From Craterostigma plantagineum (Eukaryota; Streptophyta; Magnoliopsida; Lamiales; Linderniaceae): DNA of 64,000 nucleotides. Within the stretch, counting starts at the first letter, position 1, and each line of letters starts with the position of its first letter. The position numbers and the translations under genes were made by a program. The stretch covers positions 124,001 to 188,000 of the forward strand of contig JAPQWV010000338.1 in the NCBI GenBank assembly GCA_027422505.1, written 5' to 3'. Below, piece after piece: positions 33,400 to 46,021 of the stretch. The notes beneath the pieces are model-generated. The model saw nothing but the letters and a program-made list of their open reading frames with translations. It was not told the DNA's origin and searched no databases.

Positions 33400-33860
33400 T
33401 CTATAAAGAATGACCGGAGCCCCAAAGATATATGGACCAAAAATACCGGTCAAATAGTAATCAAAAAAACAAAAATAAAAGAATTAAATATTTGATAGAC
33501 CCAAATATCGGAAGATATTTAAGGGTCATTCAAGTCTGGATACCAAAGAATCTAATATCTGACCGGACCCAAATCAAAGTGGGTACCAAAGAATATACCT
33601 GCTCTTTCAGGAATGCTTACCCGGTCGAGCTAGTTCCTAGATCACCGCTGCCGGGCATCACATGGACACAAGATGCCAAGACTACCATCGAGATTACGGG
33701 AAAGGAGTTGTTAAGAAGAAGCAGATGTCACACTGGAACTAAACAGAACTTGACAAACCGGCAAGTGGTTGGCACCTTCACCAAGTCACTTCCTGAAGCT
33801 AAGTCTATCCACTTTATCCTAAGCATAAAGTCAGGGGGAACACCGTTGTGTCAAATTAAT
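33400..33860 (+). pseudogene. Scrap of Copia pol (RNase H end)
   Basis: The only pol-like text is near 33,757-33,810, where RQVVGTFTKSLPEAKSIHF resembles the ADIFTKSLPE-type end of Copia RNase H. The 143-codon open stretch upstream (33432-33863) has no domain. Protease, integrase and reverse transcriptase motifs are absent between gag and this point, so about 3 kb typical of pol is missing. Confidence 0.6.
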
Positions 33861-34462
33861 TGATATGACGAAGTTTGCCTAGACATTATAAAAAATATTG
33901 CATTTTGATGATTTAAGTGCTAATTCCCTTTCAACAATCGATCAATTCTTCATAAACTAGCCAATACACTTATCCCAGTCTGTTTCAGACAAAACTGGCT
34001 CCAGTCAATACACATGAAAAATTATACATATAATTGTATTACATACCGGACTTTTTTTGAAACTGAACTCCCTTTTCAAAACAACATATAAATATATTTT
34101 CCATACCGGCTAGTTAAGACCAATTTCGTTGTTATTTAATGCACTTCATCAATGCATATATTGCATGTTTTTCATAACATGTAATAGGTAAAACTGGCGT
34201 CAGGTCTGCAAGTCTACCCACAGATAATGAGTACAAAACACGGTACCGCATTAAATGCTCTGACAAGGTATGTGACAAAGCACTTAGGTATCTAATGAAA
34301 AAGTAAAGCCTAGTAAGCCCATCTTGAAGCCCGCCAAGACTTAGAAAAACTTGAAAGGACACAAAACTTTCGTCTTCTTCACTCAAAACCTCACGAGCTC
34401 ACGAAATCTCCTAAAGCCCTAACATTCCCTAAATTCAGTCAAACCCTAAAAAAATCACTCCA

Positions 34463-36998
34463 ATGGCACCTCACAAGCAAGATGACCTGAAACATCCTCC
34501 AAATCAACTTCAACAACGCCATGATCGATGAAACCTCTAATTTCTTCCCAGTTCTTCGAGCCTTAAAGCAGCCAGGACTGCAGAAATTTCTGGAATGCTC
34601 TTACGAGATCTACAAAGAAGTCCTAAGAGAACTTTTTGACTCTGCAATCACTCACGGCGACAACCTCCGGTGCTTCATCAGAGGTAAAGATGTTGAGATT
34701 GAGCCCAACTGGTTCGCCGAAGCCCTTGAGTTGCCACACCAAAGTGAATCTAACTTCTCCTTCATCAACGAGAACCTTGAGGAGAACATGAAAACGATGA
34801 TGTCCGTCACTGTAGCACCACTCAATGATGCTGAGAAGAGAATCGCTCTTAGGCGTGCATACCGACTGCACGACGTTCTGGCAAAGGCAGTACTGGGGAA
34901 AGCTGGTTCGTTTGACATGCTGACCATAGAGAAAGTTTGAGCAATGGTGGCAGTGCTCACAAACCAAAGGATAAACTGGGCAGACATAATCTTCAAGACC
35001 CTGACTGCCATGATGCCCAAAAAAAACCGGCAGTTCAAGAACTATGCCCCACAGCTTTCTTTTCTTCTATCCCAGAAAGTCAAAGAATTGGGACCGGCAC
35101 TGAAACTCATGCCTGGTCAGCTGGTCACGGCTGCATAAGTGAGCCAGACTCCTCTGACCACTTCTCCAAAGGACCCCGCCGAAGCACCAGCAAGGAACCG
35201 TCCAACGAAACGGCAAAGGGAAAGGCTTCAGAGCAACCAGCTGTGGCGAAGCTAAGCAAGAAAATAGCGGTTGAAAAACCCCAAAAGTCCAACCGGCGAA
35301 GAAGAAACTAGTTCTGTCTCCATCAAGCACAGAATCAGATATGATAATCAGCCAAGTGGTGGCTAAGAAGTAAAGTTCGAAGCCAACCACCAAGAAGAAA
35401 CAAGCTGCAGTCACTGACCACCCTACAGTTGAAGTCCACACAACTGAGGCAGAGGTCATGGTCACGTTCACCAGACCGGAGACTGCTTAACTGAAGTACC
35501 TTCTTCCAATGAAGTCCCGGTCTCATCACCGACCGGACCATGGACTGAAGCTGCTGCTAAGGGCAAAAGCAGCGTGGTGATAAAAGAACCAGAACTTGTC
35601 CAGTCAGTGTTCTCTAACAAAGGCAAAGGAAAAACTCCAATGACTCACTCTCTCAAAGCACTAAAGAAATTTTTGGAGCTTGATAAATGAGGAGATTAAG
35701 GAAAACATCGCCGAGCCAACTCAAGACTTTGACGATTGGGTTGCCGTCCGGTACACACCTTTCAGTCGCAAACTGTCAGCTGACAGGATGAGTAAGGGAA
35801 AGAAGACTGAAGGCCGATTAATCAGATATATCGACATTAAGTCTATCAAGGAGGTACTCTAGTCCCGTGAACTCTACATGCTTCTTCTCAAGATAAATGC
35901 AGTTCAAGTATATATCAATCATAGATGAGAAAACTTCTAGCCTACGTCTCGCTAGTGCGTTTCAAGACCTGGAAGTACTGACGCTACTGGATCTGGAAAA
36001 ACTCAGCCTTGAGCTCCGGTTCTCTTCTGCGATGACGAGATAATCGGCACATGACCGGTTACTACCTCAGCACAGCCAAACAGCTCTATACCGGTTTCAG
36101 CAGTTGAGCACCAAATACGGCCAGAAGAGCCGGTCTCCCGTTCAGCTGTAGAGGGCACAGTGACAGATCTCCAAAAAGTCCAACACTTAGTGAAGTGAGT
36201 GTAGCACTAGCCATAGTGCCAGTCGTGACTGGGATGCAAGAGATGGAACGGGAAATTCCAGTCTCTGATAATGAAACAGGAAAATCTGTTCCAGTAGAGC
36301 GAACATCAAATATGGAGATAGTTTCAGTGGAAGTCCAACGGATCGAGGTAGAAATACCGGGTGCGACTTATGAAGCTAAGACTGACAATGAAGTACGGGT
36401 CACAGAGACTTCACAATAGGAGATACAATAACCAATGCTCCTAACTTTTGAAGACGCTGGAGTCATAGTGGAAGTCGAAGAGCCAAACGCCCTCGAAACA
36501 GAGCCACCACGACAAGAGGAGGCTTCCACTGATCTGGTGCACTCTTCTTCTCTTGTTTGCACTCAAGAACAACAATCGGAGACTGCATCGGCTATTGCAT
36601 TAGCCTCTATACCGATACCAGCACAACAACAATTAGCGCTACCACCCTGTATGCAAACCATACTGGTCGTTCCACCCCACCCGACCACACCAATCCCCAC
36701 CAACATTGTGTCCACTATCAAGGAGGTATGACTTGCCAAACAAATAAATTTTCAGGTGTCTACCCTCTCAAATGCAGTGAACGTCGATCAGATGAAAACC
36801 CATGAACGGTTCCAGACCCTAGACGAGTCCCACAAAGTCCTGGTGGAAAATCTCAACAGTATCCGTGAAGACATCAACAATATCCGTGATGATGTCAAAG
36901 GAAGTGAGGATGCTGTTAAGGGGGAACTTGCAGCTGTCAAATCCCAGTTGGCGGAACTGGTTCAACTGATGGCTAATCAGGCTAAACCGGAGCGATAA
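34463..36998 (+). pseudogene. Extra 3' reading frame of the Sirevirus-like element
   Basis: This region lies after pol and before the polypurine tract, where some Sireviruses carry an additional gene, sometimes called env-like. The best piece, 34521-34940, reads on in the same frame past a stop at 34938-34940 to 35138. It contains FPVLRALKQPGLQKFLECS, RGKDVEIEPNWFAEALELP and VLAKAVLGKAGSFDMLT, matching a domain often annotated as putative plant transposon protein. After a long, low-complexity, frameshifted middle it ends (36756-36998) in a coiled coil (ENLNSIREDINNIRDDVKG). I see no membrane segment, so I would not call it an envelope protein. The function of this family is unknown. Confidence 0.65.
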
Positions 36999-37277
36999 GT
37001 GACAAAAGGGGGAAAGTAGCTGGCCAAGTAGCAGTACTGGTGGTAGTGCTGGTGGGGGAAGCAGAAGTCAAGCCGGTCAAGGCCAAACTGAAAGAACTAT
37101 AAGTCAACCATCCATCTTCGTATCCACATCTCAATCTCCTAGTCTACCTGTACACAGCATCGGCCCAAAAGATTCCAGAGACTCATGACAGAACAAATTG
37201 TGATACCGAACGAATCATTTGTCTACCCAAGATCAACACCGGTGGCAGAAGCTGGATCGCTCAAAAGATTGTACAAT

Positions 37278-39482
37278 TAGGGATGGGCATTCGGTACAAA
37301 TCGTACCGAACCGAACCAAAATTTTGGTTCGAAGACATGGATAACCGAACTCAATCGGTTCGGTTCGGTAAAACCGAAACGAATTTTGGTTTTTTCGGTT
37401 ATTTACCGAAATACCGAAGTTGAAGAAAAAAAATTAAATTTGCCTAAGCTCATCTGTTCGACCACCGAGAACGAGCTGGTCTCGTGGGATGAACACAATC
37501 ATCACCACGAGGTGAAGTCTTCTCTTCGCACCGAATCCGCTGCTAACCTCATCTGATCTAATAACTGCAACCTAAGGGGGATTTAAATTACGAACCATGA
37601 CGGAATCAGAGGGGGATGTCGTGTGGAAGAAGTAGAAGAAGAAGAAGAAGAAGATCAAGAAAGAACCCTAAATCAATCTCGTGGGCTGAATATTAGTGGC
37701 TGTGTACTATAATTATTATCTGGGCCTACTAAACAACATTTAAATTTAGTATATTTTATTTTAAATTCGGTATACCGAAAATACCAAAAAAAAATTTATA
37801 CCGAACCGAAATACCAAAAATTTAGAACGTATGTACCGAATACCTGATCGCACGCGGTGTGCTAATATAACGTGCAAGTGCGACAAGTGATAAACAAAAC
37901 GAATACCTAATTACTATCACTGATGTACGACAGGCAGTGGAGCTATCGTTTGTAGTGCAGTAAAGTGAGTAAACGAGTATCGAACACGAGGAATGGACAG
38001 ATTACTAGTAATAACCTATCGACTCGATATCTAGCCTAATTAAAGTGCGCAGAGTTTTCTATACTACGAATTATCCTAACACATCACTCATAAATCAACG
38101 AGAGACTAAGAGAATACGCCTAACTGATGAGAGTACTTTCAGATGATAAAGATGTGCTCGGGATTCGAATCCTGCTAGGTATTATCGACTAAGAAAATGA
38201 AATATCGTTCCTACATGGTTAAGACTAAGTCGCAGTAATTTCATACCCGTTCACGAATTTGCTGTCGCCCTAAACCCTCACGGGAATCTAAAATTCAAAA
38301 ATTACTAAAGGCGAGGATCGAGTATTTACTTTCGCCCTATACTCGAATCCTATCTTCTACGAACGGTATCGTTATTTAGCTGTCACCTAAATGATTTTCG
38401 AAACATTCACTTTAACACATAGACATATTAAAGCGAAGAAGCAATTTCACAGATAGATAAATAGTCAAAGCACCCGAGTCCGATAAATATATGTCTTAAA
38501 TACGAATTAAGCTAGCGGTCATCTACTCCCAAACACATAAGGGAATTAGCTACTCATAATTGACGGGAAAACAATGAAAGAAATAAGGAACAAGCAGGAA
38601 AGATTCATGGTTTTGATATTGATGATCTCGGATGGTAGCGTGGATGAATCTTCGTTCTTCGTTCAATTCGGCATGATTGCGTCGTTGATCCGTCTCTTGC
38701 GCTTCTCGAGTGGAATTCTCCGTTCTTAGCGTCTCTATTTCGTCCTTGATGTGTTAGGGTTATGATATGAGAGGCATCGCATTTTTCTGAGTCGAATTTG
38801 GGCTTTTATAGTGAAACTCGACACCTTCACGGCCTGGGACATGGGCCTTCATGGCCATTACACTGCCTGGGCACAAAATGAGCTCACTGTCGTGCGTCAC
38901 GGCCTTGTGCAGTAGTGTCACTGCCGTGACCCTTTCAACAGCCTTGCGACAGTTTCATATTTCTCTCTGATGGAGGGGTAAACGATGTCCGATTGACCTT
39001 AAATTTTAATAGATAGAAAAATCTCAATCTTGATTCTGACCATAGGGATTCTCAATCAGAGGTCTAGGTTGAGAGATATGAATTTGTTAGTCTGTTGCTA
39101 CTTTTCCGGCGGGCTTCACGGCCGTGACTATACTCTGCATCGCTTGGCTTCCTTTTCTGCCTCTTGTCACAGCGTGGTGCAATACTGTCACGGCCATGAC
39201 ACTCTACTGCAGCTTCATAACATGTCCGTTTTGCCTCGTTTTCGCTCCTTTTCGCCCGATAGCTTTCCTAAGGTCCTACAATGTGCAAATAAGTGGAAAT
39301 AGAGCATATAAAAGCGAGAAACAAAGGAGAATACTCTATTATATCCCAAATAATTGGTACAATAAATGCATTACTATACGTTTATCAATACCGAACTGAA
39401 TTTTTTCGGTTCGGTTTGGTTTGAACCGAAATTTTGGTTTTTCGGTAATTCGGTTCAGTAAACCGAATTGTGGCCACCCCTA
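37278..39482. mobile_element. hAT-type element, 8-bp duplication, with nested insertion
   Basis: Flanked by TGTACAAT at 37270-37277 and 39483-39490, a perfect 8-bp duplication. Left end TAGGGATGGGCATTCGGTAC and right end (inward) TAGGGGTGGCCACAATTCGG; subterminal CCGAACC/GGTTCGG arrays match the elements at 6961 and 7758. Without the nested 37845-39387 insertion it would be about 660 bp and non-coding. Confidence 0.85.
37845..39387. mobile_element. Solo-LTR-like insertion inside the hAT element
   Basis: Starts TGATCGCACGCGG and ends CGTTTATCA, with TG/CA ends and a perfect 5-bp duplication ATACC at 37840-37844 and 39388-39392. The 1,543 bp contain no gag or pol text; short frames at 39,030-39,400 are chance. 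A sequence of similar style (GTAGTAAAATGAACGAAGTC) begins at about 63,354. Most likely a solo LTR; a small non-coding element is possible. Confidence 0.8.
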
Positions 39483-39740
39483 TGTACAATCATGCGATAC
39501 TGAGAGACATAGCCTGCAACCTCACTGAGGAACATGCATCTGATTTAATCAGAATGGTGGATCTCAAGCAAGCAACTTACGAAGAGCTCAGAAAGATGAA
39601 GGAGATTCAAGAGCTAGCCAAATCTAATGACTGGAGACGCTAGATTGGGTGTATTAAACCGGTTGCCTCAAATCCTTTTTGACATAATTAACGTCCTTCT
39701 GCTTCTCTAAAGTTTTGTCAATCACCAAAAATGAGGAAAT

Positions 39741-40726
39741 TGCTAGAATCGTGAATTAAACTAATGCAGATTAATAGTTTTGGTGATTGAACTCAACGAA
39801 TATTATCGGATAAACATAGGAGAACCGAGAATAGCAATACAACAGCGCAAACAAAACCGGATAAAGACTACGTACCGAAACTTGATAGACCGGAATACTA
39901 ATATCAGATGTGCCACGTCAACAAAGATTCAACTAGCTTCAAGACGGGACAAGTTGAAGACTTCTGACAGGGAATTAATACAAGGCTGACAAGAAAGAAC
40001 CAAGTCGAAGTCAAGCCAAACAAAAAAGGGAATAAATCAGAAGGCACAGAGCTACTGCTGTAAAGACCGGACACACCCATTTTGGGTAAAGTCAATTAAT
40101 GAACTGTCCAGTACATAGAGCCATCACAACGGCTACAACTTCAAACCTCAACTATAAATAGAGGGAAAGGAAGCTGAAGGAGGTATGTGCTTTTGCTGAG
40201 AATTCTAAAGAACAAAAAGATCAATCTCAAAGCTCACAAGTGATTAAACGTAGAAATTTTTAGGTGTTGTCCGCACTGCACTTTACCGGTTCGGTTAGTG
40301 AGTGAGTTGTTCTCAAGGGACTGTAAAAAGCTCTTGAAAGTAGACGGACTGTAAAAAGCTGTCTAGTTGGTGTCTAGGAGTTTAGTTAGCCGAGTATAGC
40401 CGTGTGGGTTGTACTGTGTTAGTCTACCTAAGAATGTTGTGCAACGAGGGCTGTAAAACCAAGTCTTTTAGTGGTACCTTCCTTGGGGGAAGAACGGGAG
40501 ACGTAGGAGATTTTGGCTCCAAACTTCCAGAACAAATTCGTGCCTTTCGCAAATACACACACACAAATCACACCTCATATTCGGTCTTGGTTCAACACCG
40601 ATCGGTTTGCTTCCGCACAAGTCACATACACAAATATAAAGCACTGGTATCTAAAATTAAACGGTTAAGAATAAAAAAAGAGCTAGTGTTTATTCACCCC
40701 CTCTAAACACGCAACCGATCCTAACA
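39741..40726 (+). repeat. 3' LTR of the Sirevirus-like element
   Basis: Direct repeat of 30571-31559, starting TGCTAGAATCGTG and ending CCTAACA, with its own TATAAATA at 40153-40160. It is preceded by CCAAAAATGAGGAAAT, a purine-rich stretch. Scattered differences and small indels separate the two LTRs. Confidence 0.87.
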
Positions 40727-40835
40727 GTGATAAAGTCACATATTCCAGCCGTTAATGCTCCTTCTAAAATTGATGTTCGTGCAGAACAAACAGATAATAT
40801 GATTGAGGTTAAACCACAAGTGAAGTTGCTCCAAC

Positions 40836-42895
40836 TGTCACGACAGCGACAACAGTGGTCATGGATGTGATGCCTCCTGTGCGTGCCGACGAGCCCCGTC
40901 TGCATGCTCGGTTCGATGCTCGTTTGCTCCAATTTCATCTCTTGAGCGATTTCCAACGTTAATTCGCGAGTTTTGTGTTATAATTTCCCAACATGTTGTT
41001 GGGTTGCCCGGTGTCTCCCGGAGACGTCACGTCCCCGGGAACGGTGTAGAACAAAAATTTTCCGGGTTCCCGATTGCCCCCGTAGCTCAGATCAGAATAG
41101 TAACACATTGACATGCAATAGGGCGGGTCAAACCCGTAGAGAATTACTAGTTGACGCGAGTGGCAGCTCCTCCTTTTCTTCAAGACTTCGCCGATGGTGG
41201 TGGATGGCACTAGATCATCACGCCGACCTCACAGTGTACCACGGATCAGTTCTCTAAGATGGCTAGAGAGAACTGAGCCGTCGCGTGGGAGAAACGTGTG
41301 TGCGTTCGGTGTGTGTTTTGTGCCTTTGGTTGATTTCAAAAAGCACCTCTTTTTTCTCTACCTTTGGAGCACGAAATTCTTAGCCTATTTAAAGGCTTGG
41401 ATTTCGATATCTTAGTCCTTAAAGTGTGAGAGATTTTTGCCAAATCTTACTCTCCTTTGAATTCCAAATCCAAACTTAAGAAAACTTACTATTATTAGAA
41501 AACAAACTTAAATACCTAGTCAAACTAAGTATATTTAAATATGGTATGAAATTCAAAATTTAATCCTAAATTAATTTCGAAATTTAATAAATAATATTCC
41601 AAATATTTTATTCCATATTTATTTATATATATCAAATATGCAAATTCCGAAAATACCCTCAAAGGCATATTTCGAAATTAGCTTAAGGTGAAATCCAATT
41701 TTATCCTCAAGCCCATTAAGCACTTGGCCAAGCCCAAGTCTTAAAGTTAGTTTGATAAGAAGTCCAATCCAATAAATGGCCCGAGGCCCATTAAGGCGTG
41801 GCCCAATGGCCCAAGGCCCGTTAAGGCCCAAAACACTTTCTCTCCTTATCAGTACACGTTGATGATCCTTTTTAAGCCCGACTCTCTAGGTTCGAATCAA
41901 TCGGCAAGGGAGGAATCCAAGAGTCCGGTAGTTACCTAGCCAATCCCGCAGTATCGGACCGTAACCCGATTCGAATGCGAATTTCGACCTAGTCTTTATC
42001 CAGCACCTCACTATAGATAACAGTGCTACGTATAAACCCTTCAGCTCTGTCCCAATCAAGTGAGAGCCATGGTCTATGTCAAGCTCACTAAACTCGATTC
42101 TATGATAAAACGGAGACGAGGCAAATTACCAAACTACCCTCCATGTCTCACATGAGTTAGTTCAACACATTGGCCAAGGATTTCATAATTTCCCGTCGCC
42201 ATCCTCATAGGACACTTATCTCGATTACTTGCGAGACTGTGAATCCATACTCGGTGGTCTAAGCCCGGCAATCACAAATCTTCATCAAGACCGCATCTGG
42301 CCCGCTGACCCAAGCAACAGCAAATCGGGTCGAGGGGAACCAGTGACAGTCGAGACTTCGAAGTCAACTCCGTCAAAGCCCCTTTCGGTCTAAGGTTCAC
42401 GTAAACTACTATAGTGTTGCGTCGGTCATTGACACTCCTTGAGTAATAAGCCATGTTCGACCGTACGACCCGTGAGTCAGTGTACATGAAACGAGTCAAT
42501 CCATTGATTCGATTCGTATCACAAGTCATGACCTCCGCTTCCAAGTGAGATATCGGCACACAATAGGTCATCGTCAAATAAGCCGTGTCGGTTATCCAGC
42601 ACCGAACGGGAGCCTCAGGCTTACGAACTTTTAATGTTCGAGGTTAAGAGTCCACTATTGCCTTCCTCTCTCGTACCCATCGGGAACAGTGACTCAACTC
42701 GACACATTTGGATTTGTTAATTTATTGCTTTACTGGATGCTAAGTAAGGAACTCTCATATACAATAAACGAACAATGCCTTTCATTAAACACACGAAAAT
42801 ATCTTATTACATAAAAGGTCGAATGATAATAATCTAATGCCCCGTAGAATCTAATCCTCGTATGGCATTCGAGGGATCGATGCTACAGCAACACA
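40836..42895 (-). mobile_element. LTR-like block inside the Ale-type Copia copy
   Basis: Copia homology stops at about 40,835 and resumes at 42,896 with EKLDMRLMDVVTAYLNGSL. The block between has no coding signal. On the minus strand it shows a TATA-like CTTTAAATAGGC near 41,390-41,400 about 450 bp before its possible 3' end, and begins TGTGTTGCTGTAGC at about 42,892, which suggests a minus-oriented solo LTR. No convincing target duplication was found, and part of the host copy may be deleted too. Confidence 0.4.
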
Positions 42896-43304
42896 CGTGA
42901 AAAACTCGATATGCGTCTAATGGATGTTGTCACTGCCTATTTAAATGGTTCACTTGATAGTGACATTTATATGAAGCTTCCTGAGGGTTTTCAGTTGCCT
43001 GAAAATTCAAGGACCCGTGATGTGTACTGAGTTAAACTAAATAAATTGCTTATGGATTAAAGCAATCTGAGCATATGTGGTATAATCGCCTAAGTGAATA
43101 TTTATTGAAAAAGGATACAAAATGATCAAATTTTCCCTTGTATATTTATGAGAAGACGTGGAAATGATTTTGTCATCATAGTTGTATATGTTGATGATAT
43201 CAATATAATTGGAACTCCTGAAGAGTTATCAAAGGCCATTAATTGTTTGAAAAAAGGAGTTCGAAATGAAAGATCTCAGAAAGACAAAATTTTGTCTCGG
43301 CCTG
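42896..43304 (+). pseudogene. Ale-type Copia reverse transcriptase fragment
   Basis: Contains MRLMDVVTAYLNGSLDSDIY, then LPEGFQLPEN, and the catalytic YVDDINIIGTPEEL at 43,189-43,230, with stops and a frameshift between. The fragment ends in KTKFCLGL-like text, interrupted at 43,304 by the solo LTR. Confidence 0.82.
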
Positions 43305-46021
43305 TGTGACGTCCGGGGCCAATGAGGGCGGGGAGTGATCTCCGATGCCAAAGAGGTGCACGGACAAGGAGCGGCTCCTGGCAAGCTTCTAGGAGAAGGG
43401 GTACATGAACGAACCGATCCGACACTCGAATGAGAGGTGATCCTGAGACTGGCAACGTATGGGAGTGTCAGGCTAAGAATCGTATAAGAGAATTGATAGT
43501 ACTACTCATATCACCAAGGTTGACCTACCTTTTCGGGAGTCCACCTATAGAAACTCTGAAGTTAAGCATGCTTGACTTGGGAAAATCTAGGGATGGGTGA
43601 CCGTCTGGAAAGTTTGCCCAGGGTACGTGCGAGCGAGGGCGAAACACGTTGAAAGGTTAAATGGTGATACAATGGGGCCAGACTATCAGTGGAGTGTGGT
43701 GGGCCCAACCCTACTGGTCCTGGTAGGGACTGATGCTACAGCGACACCCGGTATGGGACGGGATGTTACAGGTGGTATGAGGGCACAACCTCTCGCAGTA
43801 CGGTGCTGGTTCGAAGACAAACCAGGCGGAAGCTGCTGGGCATGTGATGTCCGGGGCCGATGTGGGCGGGGAGTGATCGCCGGTGCCAAAAAGGTGCACG
43901 GACAAGGAGCGGCTCTAGGGAGGCTTCAGGCGAAGGGGTACATGAACGAACCGATCTGATACCCGAATGAGAGGGGATCCTGAGACTGGCAAAGTATGGA
44001 CGCGTCATGCTAAGAATCGTATAAGAGAATTGATAGCACTACTCATATCACCAAAGTCGACCTACCTTTTCGGGAGTCCATCAATAGAAACTCCGAAGTT
44101 AAGCGTGCTTGACTTGGGGAAATTTAGGGATGAGTGACCCCCTGGAAAGTATGCCCTGGGTGCGTGTGAGCGAGGACGAAACATGCTAAAAGGTTAAATG
44201 GTGATACAGTGGGGCCAGACTATCAGCGGAGTATGGTTGGCCCAACCCCACTGGTCCTGGTAGGGACCGATGCTACAGCGACACCCGGTATGGAATGGGA
44301 TGTTACAGGTACATTTTTATGATTCTTTCGAAATTGTGATATATGTAACTTACGTGGCTATTAAGTGTTTAAGAAATAATCTGATTTAATCATGTTTTCA
44401 GATAGGTATTATCATGTTAATATGCTTCAGTTAATTGTTTGGTTTAAGTGAAATTTTCGTGTCTAACATATGTTTGAAAACCCTAACTTCAGGGATTAGT
44501 TTGGTGCTAATATATGTTTGAATCTAAGATGGTTTCATGTGGACTAACAAGAACTGTTCGGGTGAATGAGAGGAGAGAGATTGAGTAACTTAATATTTTG
44601 GGTCTTTTAACGAGGTTTAGCTAGTTGAACATTTACGGACATATAAGATAAAGTAAGACTCTTTAATTTTCAAGTCTTCCTAGATTGGTTTTTGGCTTTT
44701 GTTTAGGTCTGGTTAGTTGACAATTTTGCCATGCAAGATAAATTCGAACATGTGGATTAGTTTAGTTTTTCGGGTAGTTCAATTGAAGTTAGGATAATAA
44801 ATATGAAGGTTGGGTAAATTTTCGGGTGTTGGCTTTTGATTAAGTTTTGTGAAGTATTTCATATTAGCTAGGCAAATGAATGGGGAATTATTTTTAGTAT
44901 ATCTTGTGGTGGACCTTGACATAGTTTTCGGATGTAACTAAGTATTAGATCTATTTACTTTTGGGCAGAGTCGGGAGAATTACTTTTAGGGAATTTGGGA
45001 AAATGTTTCTTAGAGAATTTTGATAAGTTACCATTAGTGAATTACGGGGTGAGTGGAAATATTTTCGAGGAAAATATTTATTTATTTATGTAATGTAGTA
45101 TTTTTATTTGCAATGCATAGCATGTACACGACACGTCAGTATGAGAGAGGTAGACCGTGTCGGCACGGTGACACCTTAAGGTGTCAGCGCGATGCGCGTG
45201 GGGGTAGATGTGACCGATTTCGGTCGTCGACTCGTAGTGGAGTCTGAGGGTAGTACTAGAGCACCTGACATTATTGTCGAGGCCATTTTGTATGACATAT
45301 GAGATGGTCTGGTTGGCGAAAGTAGCGACCTGGTCGAGTTTGGTCAAGGAGGACGCTACTAGCGTAGGCATCGCTGGGGCAGGTAGACGTCTTGGGAGAG
45401 AGCCGGGGCTGTCCGAGAGCTGATCTCTTGACTCCTTCCTTAATGGGTTTCGCGAGGTGCCTAGTTCTATACCTGTGGGCCCACTGGTTGAGGTGAGACC
45501 TGTGGTTGAGGTGAGACCTGTGTTGAGATGAGGTCTAATGATAGGATAAGCGTGCATTGCATGGTGAGGTTAGAAGACTTTCATATGAGATATGGAAATA
45601 TTGGTATCGGGGTTATGTCAGGGTTGAGTGCACGTTGCATATCATGCATTATTCCACCTACTCAGCGATAGCTCAGGGTTTACGTGTTGTAGGTACGAGT
45701 GAATCTGACGCTGATATGCATTGCGGCTGAGGCGGGCTGTGCCGGTGACTCCACGGACTTTTGAGTGTAGGGCGGTACATGGATGCGACCTGTGGAGCGA
45801 CATTAGGTCGTTGGCCTTTTAAAAAAATAATAAATAATGGGTTACGGTCTTCGTATGGTAAGACGTATGCGAGTGGTTTGTATATTGTAAAATATGACTT
45901 TGTGAGATGTGTTGATGTAATATATTATGTTTTAAGGAAAAAGTTTTTGTTAGACGGGTCTTCCGCGACTTACGTTGCGAAAATCCGCCAAAATATTTAT
46001 TAGAAAGTGAGGGTCGTCACA
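43305..46021. mobile_element. 2.7-kb solo LTR with internal tandem duplication
   Basis: Starts TGTGACGTCCGG and ends GGGTCGTCACA, with a perfect 5-bp duplication GCCTG at 43300-43304 and 46022-46026. No gag or pol is present. The first 1 kb is two head-to-tail copies of about 540 bp (starting about 43,307 and 43,847), each running from GTCCGGGGCC through GACAAGGAGCGGCTC to GGGATGTTACAGG. The length and TGTGACG/CGTCACA ends suit a long Gypsy-type LTR, but the family is not certain. Confidence 0.85.

Larger units (their letters stand above)
30571..40726 (+). mobile_element. Sirevirus-like Copia with pol mostly deleted
   Basis: Two direct repeats of nearly 1 kb (30571-31559 and 39741-40726) start TGCTAG and end CCTAACA (CCTAAAA in the first). 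The flanks GTGAA (30566-30570) and GTGAT (40727-40731) are a 4-of-5 target duplication. Inside are a primer-binding site, a Sirevirus-type gag, only a scrap of pol, a long extra 3' reading frame and a polypurine tract (AAAAGGGGGAAAG near 37,002). A hAT element at 37,278-39,482 interrupts the 3' untranslated part. The element sits inside the integrase-to-RT hinge of the Ale-type copy. Confidence 0.88.

Noticed and set aside
34623..35541. Minus-strand frames up to 134 codons
   Set aside because: Shadows of the 3' reading frame of the Sirevirus-like element.
34463..36998. Calling the 3' reading frame an envelope gene
   Set aside because: No signal peptide, membrane anchor or cleavage site is visible; only a soluble-looking block and a coiled coil.
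43597..44008. Overlapping frames of 60-120 codons inside the solo LTR
   Set aside because: Repeated in the second LTR unit with changes that break them; no domain.
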